24,616 nucleotides of DNA from DATCDR01 sp036510575 (GTDB lineage Bacteria; Actinomycetota; Acidimicrobiia; Acidimicrobiales; Bog-793). A program made the position numbers and the translations under genes. Positions within the stretch are counted from its first letter, which is position 1; every line of letters begins with the position of its first letter. Where the stretch lies: NCBI GenBank assembly GCA_036510575.1, contig DATCDR010000220.1, forward strand, positions 1 through 24,616, read 5' to 3'. The notes under the pieces were generated by a model that had not been told where the DNA came from, did not search any database, and saw only the letters and a list, made by a program, of their open reading frames with translations. Shown in pieces: positions 1-7,223 of the stretch.

Positions 1-311
1 TGCCCGTCGGGGAAGTTGGGCCGGGCAAACCCGGTCATGCCCTGGTGCTTACCTTCGTCGCCGATGTGACCGAAGTCGGGGCCCTTCCCTCCTGCCGGGT
101 TCATCCCGGCGATCGGCAGTACTACGACCCCGTCGGACTCCCGCTTGCCTCCGTCGAGTTTCACCACTGGCTTATACGTCCGGTCTTTGCTGACAAGGCT
201 GGCAAGACGGGCCTCTCCTGTTCCGAACCAAACCGTGCGTACGTGCCGCTCCCCGTACCCCGAGGGGACCCGACCGTGGGCATCTCCGGAACTGGCCGGT
301 TGGTCGGACAT
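1..311 (-). CDS. Group II intron maturase/reverse transcriptase, N-terminal fragment
   Basis: A frame open from an ATG at 311 runs off the window at base 1, giving 103 codons. It contains YKPVVK, KRESDGVVVLPIAG, GGKGPDFGHIG and GMTGFARPNFPDG. This string precedes the reverse transcriptase domain in many bacterial intron-encoded proteins. The full protein would bind and splice its intron and copy it into DNA target sites. Only the leader is visible, so the catalytic YADD box and the maturase domain cannot be checked. The ATG at 311 has GAAGG four bases upstream. Later in-frame ATGs at 104 and 38 are also reasonable starts, because the segment from 311 to about 180 also belongs to the folded intron RNA. 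Whether the element is active cannot be judged. Confidence 0.62.
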   Translation of the reverse strand, partial: MSDQPASSGDAHGRVPSGYGERHVRTVWFGTGEARLASLVSKDRTYKPVVKLDGGKRESDGVVVLPIAGMNPAGGKGPDFGHIGDEGKHQGMTGFARPNFPDG

Positions 312-628
312 GGGCCTTCACCGTGAAATGAGCGGCTCGGCTCCCCCGTTATGGCTGTGACGAGGCTGCAGGACTCGTGCCTGGTGGCACTACGGCCCGC
401 ACGCTTGCTCCCTCCGAAGAGGCTCTTGACACCCCGCTCGGCCCGTCGCCTCTCGGCGGCGGACTGGGGTCTGCTACCGGGCTCTCCGGCGATTACCCAG
501 GTGGGACTTGCACCCACTGGTCTGGTCCAGCTTTCAGGACGCAACATGGCTGCGAAGCCTACGAGGTCAGACCGTCGCGGGGTGCATCTAGGAGATGGTG
601 GAACGACTTCTCCGTGCGAGGTGCGTAC
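1..628 (-). mobile_element. Group II intron, 5' part (domain I onward), truncated by window edge
   Basis: Read on the minus strand, this stretch matches the layout of the 5' ribozyme part of a bacterial group II intron. It has the domain I hairpin with loop UGCAAGU between GUGGG and CCCAC (plus-strand 501-517). This is followed by the segment GAGCCCGGTAGCAGACC, then TTTCACGGTGAAGGCCCATG and CACGGTTTGGTTCGGAAC. These are blocks I recognise from maturase-bearing introns, and the maturase N-terminus follows in the same orientation. The intron continues past base 1, so domains V and VI and the 3' splice site are not visible. The 5' boundary is unresolved: no clean GUGYG start is present, and plausible ends lie between about 555 and 628 (a GTACG reads from 628). 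Identification rests on remembered family sequence, not on a covariance search. Confidence 0.72.
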
Positions 629-638
629 GCTTTGATCC

Positions 639-2036
639 ATGACGAACGAGCAAAGAGCGTCCAATGCTGACGAACGCGCGGCGACCGTGACGCAGGGGCG
701 AGGGTGGGAGCCAACGACCTGGCGGTCGCGCCCGGCCGAGCAGCTTCCGGATTGGCCAGACGACAAGGCGCTCCTCGCGGCGCGAGCCGAGCTCGCGACA
801 CTACCCCCACTCGTGTTCGCAGGAGAGGCGCGTACCCTGCAGCGACGCCTCGGGACGGTCGCTGAGGGCAAGGCGTTCGTGCTCCAAGCAGGCGACTGTG
901 CCGAGTCCTTCACGGGCGTGACCGCCGACGAGATTCGCGACAAATTGAAGGTGATCTTGCAGATGGCAGTCGTGCTCACGTACGCGTCGGGCCTGCCGGT
1001 CGTCAAGATCGGGCGGATCGCAGGGCAGTTCGCGAAGCCGCGCTCATCGCCAAGCGAGCGAGTCGGTGACGTCGAGATGCCGTCATTTCGTGGCCACATC
1101 GTAAACGACGATGCACCATTTCCCGCCGCCCGCGTCCCAGACCCCAACCGGATGGTGCGTGCCTACAACCACTCCTCGGCGACGCTGAACCTGCTCCGTG
1201 CGTTCACCAAGGGTGGTTTCGCGGATCTCTCCCAGGTGCACATCTGGAACCAGCAGTTCGTTGCCTCGAGCGCGGAGGGCCGGCGCTACGAGGCGATCGC
1301 CGGCGAGATCGACCGGGCACTTGCGTTCATGCGTGCCTGCGGAATCGACCTCTCCGCTGAGGCGCCGATCCAGCAGGTGGACTTCTTCACCAGCCATGAG
1401 GCGCTCCTCCTCGACTACGAGGAGGCGCTCACACGACGCGACTCGCTCACCGGCGACTGGTACGACTGCTCGGCGCACATGCTCTGGGTCGGCGAGCGCA
1501 CGCGCCAGCTAGACGGCGCCCACGTCGAGTTCCTCTCCGGCGTGAAGAACCCGATCGGCGTCAAGCTCGGACCGGCCACCACTCCCGAAGAGGCACTCGA
1601 GCTTTGCGAGCGGTTGAACCCCGACCAGATACCAGGTCGCCTCACACTCATCACCCGACTCGGTGTGGCGAAGGTCACGACGTCACTTGGGCCGATCGTG
1701 CGCGCCGTCACCGACGCCGGCCACCCAGTCGTTTGGGAGTGCGACCCGATGCACGGCAACACCTTCACCTCTGAAGGGGGCCGCAAGACCCGCCACTTCG
1801 ACGACGTCCTCGGCGAGATCCGCGGCTTCTTCGCTGTCCACCACGCAGAGGGAACCTGGCCCGGCGGTGTGCACGTCGAGCTGACCGGCGACGACGTCAC
1901 GGAGTGCCTGGGCGGGGTGGAGGACATCTTGGAGGAGCATCTCCCCCTCCGCTACACCACGACATGTGATCCTCGGCTGAACGCCCGCCAGTCGATTGAC
2001 CTTGCTTTCCGAGTCGCCGAGCTACTTCGCGCCTAG
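639..2036 (+). CDS. aroG: Class II DAHP synthase (3-deoxy-7-phosphoheptulonate synthase)
   Basis: This cytosolic enzyme condenses phosphoenolpyruvate with erythrose 4-phosphate, the first step of the shikimate pathway to aromatic amino acids. The 465-residue length fits the plant/Mycobacterium-type class II family. Visible motifs are LQAGDCAESF (Cys87), KIGRIAGQFAKPRS (123-136), ERTRQLDGAHVEF (286-298), KNPIGVKLGP (303-312), ECDPMHGNT (367-375), HVELTG (412-417) and TCDPRLN (442-448). The expected metal ligands Cys87, His372, Glu414 and Asp444 are all present. The ATG at 639 is the earliest possible start, because an in-frame TGA lies at 633-635. There is no clear Shine-Dalgarno, and the group II intron begins only some tens of bases upstream on the other strand. 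The stop overlaps the next gene by one base, so the two are probably co-transcribed. Confidence 0.96.
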   Translation: MTNEQRASNADERAATVTQGRGWEPTTWRSRPAEQLPDWPDDKALLAARAELATLPPLVFAGEARTLQRRLGTVAEGKAFVLQAGDCAESFTGVTADEIRDKLKVILQMAVVLTYASGLPVVKIGRIAGQFAKPRSSPSERVGDVEMPSFRGHIVNDDAPFPAARVPDPNRMVRAYNHSSATLNLLRAFTKGGFADLSQVHIWNQQFVASSAEGRRYEAIAGEIDRALAFMRACGIDLSAEAPIQQVDFFTSHEALLLDYEEALTRRDSLTGDWYDCSAHMLWVGERTRQLDGAHVEFLSGVKNPIGVKLGPATTPEEALELCERLNPDQIPGRLTLITRLGVAKVTTSLGPIVRAVTDAGHPVVWECDPMHGNTFTSEGGRKTRHFDDVLGEIRGFFAVHHAEGTWPGGVHVELTGDDVTECLGGVEDILEEHLPLRYTTTCDPRLNARQSIDLAFRVAELLRA

Positions 2037-4147
2037 TGCGGCTCGCTCGACGGTCGCACCGAGCGCCAGGTGCGGTCTCCTACCTGGCGGCGGTAACACT
2101 AATTGGCGCGCTCGGCGTGGCCCTGATCGACGGCAGCCCGGTTACTGCGACCACAAGCGGAGCAGGCACGAGCACCGTGTCCGTTGCTTCGACGACGGCC
2201 GAAGATACCTCCACCGCGGCCGTCGCTCGCTCTTCGACGCCGAATACGGCGGTCCCAGCGGTGACGCTTTGCCGTCCTGGACCGACACTCCCGACTACTA
2301 CCACCACCGTCCCCCCGACCACAACGACCGCGCCAACGACAACCACAGTGCCGGCGACGACGACAACCACAGTGCCGGCGACGACGACTACGACGGTCCC
2401 GCTCTCGAGCACTTCTACGACAGCGCCGACAACGACTACGACAACGACTACGACAACTACCACGACGACTACTACAACGACTATCCCGGCGACGACGACC
2501 ACGACGGTCCAGATACCGGTTACGCCGCCAAACCCTGACGCCTACTACCTGATCAGCTCGAACGGGAACATCAACGCGTTCGCCGGTGCCGCGACCTTTG
2601 GATCCAAGCTCGGCGCCGTGCTCTCGGCGCCGATCGTCGGCGGTGCCACGACCCTTGACGGTGGTGGCTACTGGATCGTCACCGCGCACGGCAACATCTA
2701 CAACTACGGCGACGCGCTCTACCTCGGGGCCCCCGTGCATCAAAAGCTGGCGGCTCCGATCGTGGCATTCGCGACAACACCGGACAACCAGGGCTACTGG
2801 CTGCTCGCCGCGAACGGCGCTGTGTACAACTACGGCGACGCCGCGTTTTGCGGCTCTGCAGTCCATGCCAAGGCCAAGTACCCCTTCGTCGGCTTCGCCC
2901 CGACACCGGACGGCCTCGGCTACTACCTCGTGACCGGCCGCGGTGTCGTCTACGACTACGGAGACGGCATCACACTTCCAGCACCGGCTCGTCAGACGAC
3001 GCACCGGAAGATCACCGCGATCACCGCCGATCCGAACGGCGGCTACTGGCTCGTCTCGGCCAAGGGTGCGATATATCCCGCCCTCGGAACACCATTTTTC
3101 GGCTCGGCGATCCATGAGAAATTGAAGAAGGTGCCAGTGGTCTCGATATCGAGCTCCGCGACAGGGCTCGGCTATATCGTCGCAACCGCGAACGGCAGCA
3201 TCTATAACTACGGGGATGCACCCTTTGCGGGATCTGATGCCCATGCCCGTCCGAAGCGCCCGGCGACGATCGTCGCAGTGCTGCGAGCCGTTGCAGTCCC
3301 TGCGGCCTCGGTGCCTGAGGTCCCCCACCACGTCTTCGGCTACGACGTCTCGAACTTCCAGTGCACGAAGAAGGGCTCGAGCGCGGTCGGCAAGGGGCTT
3401 CCGACGACTTCGGCATTCTCGGTCCTCGAGGCCGCTGGGTGGCTCGACAGCGCCAACAACTCCTGTCTAAAGGCCGAGGCCGCATGGGCGACTAGCGCCG
3501 CTGGGGCGGATGCGACGCCTTATGACCTGTACCTCTTCGTGAACTCGCCCGACACCACCGCCGCAGCCACTGCGCTCGCCGCCTCCGGCCCGAAGGGCAC
3601 GTGTGGATCCGAGAGTGGCATCACCGAAGCTGAGTGCATCGCCTACAACTACGGCTACAACGGGGCACGGTCGGCGTTTAACTACGCACATGGCCAGGGT
3701 GTGACTTCCACGCTTTGGTGGCTAGACGTCGAGAACCCGAACCTCTCGCCTACCGCGTTTTCAAACTTCGCGGCCAGCCAGTACTGGTCGGACTCAAAGG
3801 CGCTGAACGACGAGACCATTCAGGGCGCGATCGACGGGATTCGAAGCGAAGCCGTTGGCGTCGGGCTCTACTCGACGAGTGTGCAGTATCCCAAGATCGC
3901 GGGAGCCTACGTGCCGACCGGGCCGCGGCTGCCGATCTGGATCGCCGGCACGCCATGGACAAATCCGCCCTTCGCCGAGAGCGGGCTGCAGCCAACCACG
4001 GTGCTCGCCTACTGGTGCGCGGGCAACGCCAGCTACACCGGGTTCCCCGGCGGCATCATCTTCGCGAACGGCGTGCCGTGGATCTTGCAAGAGACCCCTG
4101 GGCTCCAAGCAAGCCCGTACGGCCTCGACCCTGACTACACCTGCTAG
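2036..4147 (+). CDS. Exported Thr-rich repeat protein with GH25-like C-terminal domain
   Basis: The product is probably secreted or envelope-anchored. Residues 1-15 are basic, about 16-33 form a hydrophobic signal or anchor segment, and 40-165 are Thr/Val/Pro-rich, including 18 consecutive Thr (132-149). Residues 169-400 hold six repeats of about 40 residues with the core GYW(L/I)(V/L)xxxGxxYNYGDAxFxGS, resembling blades of a propeller fold common in Acidimicrobiia surface proteins. Residues 431-703 form a C-terminal domain starting FGYDVSNFQC and containing TLWWLDVEN (559-567). This resembles GH25/DUF1906 glycoside-hydrolase-like barrels, with Asp437, Asp564 and Glu566 as candidate catalytic residues. 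A cell-wall-binding or lytic role is inferred, not shown. The GTG start at 2036 shares its first base with the aroG TAG stop. The gene ends 61 bp from a convergent flavin reductase. Confidence 0.85.
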   Translation: MRLARRSHRAPGAVSYLAAVTLIGALGVALIDGSPVTATTSGAGTSTVSVASTTAEDTSTAAVARSSTPNTAVPAVTLCRPGPTLPTTTTTVPPTTTTAPTTTTVPATTTTTVPATTTTTVPLSSTSTTAPTTTTTTTTTTTTTTTTTTIPATTTTTVQIPVTPPNPDAYYLISSNGNINAFAGAATFGSKLGAVLSAPIVGGATTLDGGGYWIVTAHGNIYNYGDALYLGAPVHQKLAAPIVAFATTPDNQGYWLLAANGAVYNYGDAAFCGSAVHAKAKYPFVGFAPTPDGLGYYLVTGRGVVYDYGDGITLPAPARQTTHRKITAITADPNGGYWLVSAKGAIYPALGTPFFGSAIHEKLKKVPVVSISSSATGLGYIVATANGSIYNYGDAPFAGSDAHARPKRPATIVAVLRAVAVPAASVPEVPHHVFGYDVSNFQCTKKGSSAVGKGLPTTSAFSVLEAAGWLDSANNSCLKAEAAWATSAAGADATPYDLYLFVNSPDTTAAATALAASGPKGTCGSESGITEAECIAYNYGYNGARSAFNYAHGQGVTSTLWWLDVENPNLSPTAFSNFAASQYWSDSKALNDETIQGAIDGIRSEAVGVGLYSTSVQYPKIAGAYVPTGPRLPIWIAGTPWTNPPFAESGLQPTTVLAYWCAGNASYTGFPGGIIFANGVPWILQETPGLQASPYGLDPDYTC
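2294..2506 (+). repeat. Low-complexity ACN-codon repeat encoding the Thr-rich linker
   Basis: This is near-continuous ACN (Thr) codons broken by Val-Pro, Ala-Pro or Pro-Ala pairs, matching residues 87-157 of the exported protein. It includes a 24-bp unit repeated twice in tandem from about 2341 (each copy beginning AACCACAGTG) and an 18-codon Thr run at 2429-2482. Thr codons are mixed (ACA, ACG, ACT, ACC), so the repeat is kept at protein level rather than as a pure DNA microsatellite. The region is open in several frames on both strands, which creates spurious Val-rich and Asp/Tyr-rich frames. Confidence 0.85.
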
Positions 4148-4208
4148 CCCCACCCGATACGCAGCTGGTAAAGGTCGACTCGGCACGGTGACCGGCGCCA
4201 TCGGAGCC

Positions 4209-4733
4209 CTACTCTTCTTCGTCCTCTGGCCGCTCCACACCAAATTCGCCCCGGAAGAACAGCAGCGGCCTTCGCATCGCGAACGCCTCACATGCGTGCA
4301 CCCTGCCGATCACAACAAGGTGGTCGCCCGCTAAGTACTCGGCCTCGATCGTGCAGTCCACCCACGCGAGATCGCCCTCGATGATGGCTCCACCCGACCG
4401 GGAGGGTTGCCACGATATCTCCGCGAAACGGTCGATCCCGCGGACCGAGAAGAGTCGGGCGATATCTGCTTGCTCTTCTGCGAGCACATTCACACAGAAG
4501 TGTCCCGCGCGCTGGATCCTCGGGTACGTGGTGCTCGTATGAGCAGCACAAAACGCTACGAGCGGCGGGTCGAGCGACACCGAGGTAAATGAGTTGGCAC
4601 TCATCCCCACCTGCTCGCCGCCGTCGTTCGCGGTGATGATCGTCACGCCGGTCGCGAAGTTGCCGAGCACGTCTCGAAAGGTCAGCTGGTCGACGGTATC
4701 GCCCACGGGTGTCGCCTCGTTCTCGTCCGCCAT
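4209..4733 (-). CDS. Flavin reductase-like, FMN-binding split-barrel protein
   Basis: This 174-residue protein belongs to the flavin reductase (HpaC/HsaB-type) family, which uses NAD(P)H to reduce FMN or FAD for a partner monooxygenase. The family core is clear: FRDVLGNFATGVTIITA near residue 20, then GMSANSFTSVSLDPPLVAFC, then HFCVNVLAEEQ, then GDHLVVIGRVHACE. No partner oxygenase gene is in the window, so the substrate pathway is unknown. The last residues are acidic (PEDEEE). The ATG at 4733 was chosen because the conserved fold begins about 20 residues later and a GAGGGG lies 12 bases upstream, a rather long spacing. The gene follows the VWA gene by 121 bp on the same strand and converges with the surface-protein gene. 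Confidence 0.88.
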   Translation of the reverse strand: MADENEATPVGDTVDQLTFRDVLGNFATGVTIITANDGGEQVGMSANSFTSVSLDPPLVAFCAAHTSTTYPRIQRAGHFCVNVLAEEQADIARLFSVRGIDRFAEISWQPSRSGGAIIEGDLAWVDCTIEAEYLAGDHLVVIGRVHACEAFAMRRPLLFFRGEFGVERPEDEEE

Positions 4734-4854
4734 CGCCTGTCGTGTCCCCTCTAGCTGGAGTCCTGCAATCGAATTGACGTCGCGTCGGTCGCCAAGCGCG
4801 CCACCACGCTATCGGCGCCAGCCGTCACCTGGCGATACCCGGGCACAAGCGCCG

Positions 4855-6312
4855 CTATGCCAGCTCGTCGACGAATGCCTTTAGCTGGCGGAGGTTCCGG
4901 CACTCAAAGACGCCGTCACAGTAGGTCTCGTACTCGTTCATAATCGAGTCGCCACTTCCCCAATACGCGCGTGGCTCCGGATTCAGCCACAAGACCCGAT
5001 GCGCCCGGAAGGCAAGCTTGGCGAGCGCCTCGGTGCGAGCCGAGTGGTAGTTGTTCCGCGCGTCGCCAAGGATCAACAAGTTGGTCCGCGGACCGATGTC
5101 GGAACCGAAGCGTGCCTGGAAGGCGGTCAATGCCGCGCCGTAGTCGGAGTGCCCGTCTGCTCGGACCACGTCGGCCTCTCTCGCGATTCCCTCTATCGCT
5201 TCGGCGAGCGAGGTCGAGCCGTTGAAGAGGTGCGTGACCTCGGCCACACCGTCGATGAAGACCGCGGTACGGACCTTCGAGAACTGCGTCGAGATCGCAA
5301 AGACCAGATGAACCGTAAAGCGCGCGAATGCGGCCACCGAGCCCGAGATATCGGCGAGCACGAAGAGCTCGGGACGATTGACGTGGGGAGACTTGAATCG
5401 CGGCTCGAGCGGCACACCGCCTGTAGACATCGAACGCCGGATCGTCGCTCTGAAGTCGAGCGGACCCTTTCTGCGGTGTCGGCGCTTTCGGGCCAGCCTG
5501 CTCGCGAGAATGCGCGCCAGTGGGAAGATCGTCCTTCGCATGGCGACCAGCTCGTCGGCGGTCGCGTGCATGAAGTCGACGTCGTCGAGCAGCGGCCGCC
5601 GGAGGCTCTTCGCGACCGCTGCGGCACCCCGCTCGGCCACGAGCAGCCGACGGATCTCTGCTTCGATCAGCGAGCGGAGGCTGGCGATACGAGCGGTATA
5701 GGCCTGCCGGGCGACGTCTTGGCCAATCCTGCCGAGGCGGTTCGCGGTCGTGGCGAGCAGATTCTCGCTCGGATCTACTTGCATCGCCTCGAGCAGCGCC
5801 GCGAGGAGCGTTTCGGGCGACAGTCCGTGCAGCGTCCGGTGCAGGTAGTACGAGACACCGACGGGCCGGGATGGGTCGACGCCTGCGTAAAGGCCGACGG
5901 CGAGCTGCGCCACCTGGGAGAGGTGGCCCATGTCGCCGCTCGAAAGCGCCGCGAGCGCGAGGCCGGTGAGCTCGGCTGGCGTGATCGAGTGCCCATCGCC
6001 CGCCGACTGATCGCCGCTCGTCTGGCCAGAGGGCGAGCTCGGGGATCGCTCCTCGTCGTCGTCGCCGTAGGCGAGCTCACCCCGGAGGTCACCGGTTGGG
6101 CGAATCGAGAAGTAGACCTCAAACGTCGAGTCGAAGGCGGCTCGGTGGTCGGGGGACTTCACCACCGTTGCTGCGAGCGCACTCTTTAGCGTCTCGCGAT
6201 TTTCGAGCCCGACGGCGTCGGTTGCCTCAGCGGCGTCGATCGACTCACGAAGCGAGATCGGGAGACCAGCTGCGCGGAGCTCGCCGAGGAACCCCGAGAG
6301 GACGTCGAGCAC
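4855..6312 (-). CDS. CoxE-type VWA domain protein (MoxR partner)
   Basis: This is a CoxE-like protein of 485 residues, with an N-terminal helical region and a C-terminal von Willebrand A domain. The MIDAS motif DISGS is at residues 321-325, followed by further VWA elements ADGHSDYGAAL and LILGDARNN. Residues about 85-110 are an acidic, Ser/Gly-rich linker. Family knowledge: CoxE-type proteins act with MoxR/CoxD AAA+ ATPases to mature or insert cofactors, as in CO dehydrogenase. The frame is open to 6456, but that would overlap the ATPase gene deeply. A GTG at 6312, two bases after the ATPase stop (TAG at 6317-6315) with GAGG upstream, fits a coupled start. No CO dehydrogenase subunit gene is nearby, so the client is unknown. 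Confidence 0.87.
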   Translation of the reverse strand: MLDVLSGFLGELRAAGLPISLRESIDAAEATDAVGLENRETLKSALAATVVKSPDHRAAFDSTFEVYFSIRPTGDLRGELAYGDDDEERSPSSPSGQTSGDQSAGDGHSITPAELTGLALAALSSGDMGHLSQVAQLAVGLYAGVDPSRPVGVSYYLHRTLHGLSPETLLAALLEAMQVDPSENLLATTANRLGRIGQDVARQAYTARIASLRSLIEAEIRRLLVAERGAAAVAKSLRRPLLDDVDFMHATADELVAMRRTIFPLARILASRLARKRRHRRKGPLDFRATIRRSMSTGGVPLEPRFKSPHVNRPELFVLADISGSVAAFARFTVHLVFAISTQFSKVRTAVFIDGVAEVTHLFNGSTSLAEAIEGIAREADVVRADGHSDYGAALTAFQARFGSDIGPRTNLLILGDARNNYHSARTEALAKLAFRAHRVLWLNPEPRAYWGSGDSIMNEYETYCDGVFECRNLRQLKAFVDELA

Positions 6313-6314
6313 GG

Positions 6315-7223
6315 CTAGCGCCTCGACGAGGTGCCGGAGAGCTCCTTGGTCGCTACGTCGATGTCCGCCTTGTACTTCAAGAGCAGGTTCAGCGTCGCGG
6401 TCGTCGTGTCCGCGTCGACGTGCTCGATGCCAAGCAGCACAAGTGTCCTCGCCCAATCGAGCGTCTCAGAGATCGAGGGGTGCTTTTGCAGCTCGAGCGA
6501 GCGCAAGAGCGAGACGACTCGAACGACCTCATCGGCGAGCTCTGCCGAGATACCTGGCACCCGTTCGGCGACGATCGCGCGTTCACGATCGGTGGTCGGG
6601 TAGTCGAGATAGAGGTAGAGACACCGGCGCTTTAGCGCCTCAGAGAGCTCGCGGGTGCCGTTCGAGGTGAGAAAGACGAGCGGCATCTGTGTCGCCTTCA
6701 CGGTGCCGAGCTCGGGGATAGAGATCTGAAAGTCCGACAGCACCTCCAAGAGCAGCGCCTCGGTCTCGACTTCCACGCGGTCGATCTCATCGATCAACAG
6801 CACCACCGGGTCGGGGGCCCGAATCGCCTCGAGGACGGGTCGCTCGAGGAGGAACTCCTCGGAGAAGATGTCGTCTTCGAGCTTCGACCAGCTCGAGGGG
6901 ACGCCGTCACCTGTGGCGTTGGTCGCACGCTCGAGCTGGATGCGGAGCAGTTGCTTGCGGTAGTTCCACTCATAGAGAACCTTCGCCTCGTCTAGACCCT
7001 CATAGCACTGGAGGCGGATCAGGCGATGTGCGAGCGCGAGCGCGACCGACTTCGCGAGCTCGGTCTTCCCGGTCCCTGCCGGGCCCTCGACGAGCACCGG
7101 CTTGCCGAGTCGACCCGCAAGATAGACCGCCGTGATGATCTCGGCGTCGGCGAGGTACCCGACCCGTGCAAGTCCCCGCTCGACATCTCCAGGCGACGCG
7201 AAACTCGACGTCACCTCCCTCAC
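6315..7223 (-). CDS. MoxR-family AAA+ ATPase (CoxD-like)
   Basis: This 302-residue AAA+ ATPase of the MoxR family has Walker A GPAGTGKT at 47-54 and Walker B VVLLIDEIDRVE at about 140-151. A sensor-type LTSNGTREL and an arginine-rich ALKRRC segment follow. Family knowledge: MoxR ATPases remodel or activate metalloenzymes together with a VWA protein, and the next gene is exactly such a protein, two bases downstream. The start is GTG at 7223, overlapping the proA stop by four bases (GTGA). A second in-frame GTG lies at codon 4. Translational coupling to proA is likely. The length is normal for CoxD-type members. Confidence 0.9.
   Translation of the reverse strand: MREVTSSFASPGDVERGLARVGYLADAEIITAVYLAGRLGKPVLVEGPAGTGKTELAKSVALALAHRLIRLQCYEGLDEAKVLYEWNYRKQLLRIQLERATNATGDGVPSSWSKLEDDIFSEEFLLERPVLEAIRAPDPVVLLIDEIDRVEVETEALLLEVLSDFQISIPELGTVKATQMPLVFLTSNGTRELSEALKRRCLYLYLDYPTTDRERAIVAERVPGISAELADEVVRVVSLLRSLELQKHPSISETLDWARTLVLLGIEHVDADTTTATLNLLLKYKADIDVATKELSGTSSRR

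Noticed and set aside
1..628. Part of an rRNA operon or another housekeeping RNA
   Set aside because: The structured minus-strand blocks and the maturase leader fit a group II intron. No rRNA signature was recognised.
161..1147. A 328-codon minus-strand frame across the intron and the start of aroG
   Set aside because: It is antisense to the well-supported DAHP synthase and passes through structured intron RNA. Its sequence is Arg/Ser/Pro-rich without any family motif.
2294..2506. Possible CRISPR array or DNA microsatellite
   Set aside because: Units are not separated by unique spacers and the pattern is explained by Thr codons in an intact coding frame.
1996..2538. Asp/Tyr/His-rich plus-strand frame and Val-rich minus-strand frame (2080-2502)
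   Set aside because: Both are by-products of the ACN-codon repeat of the exported protein read in other frames.
4810..4838. Hairpin CGCCAG/CTGGCG downstream of the VWA gene as a terminator
   Set aside because: The stem is only six bases and no T run follows on the minus strand. It could be a weak structure but is not supported as a terminator.
4999..6189. Long plus-strand frame opposite the VWA gene
   Set aside because: It is Arg/Glu-rich with no recognisable domain and is antisense to a gene with a clear MIDAS motif.
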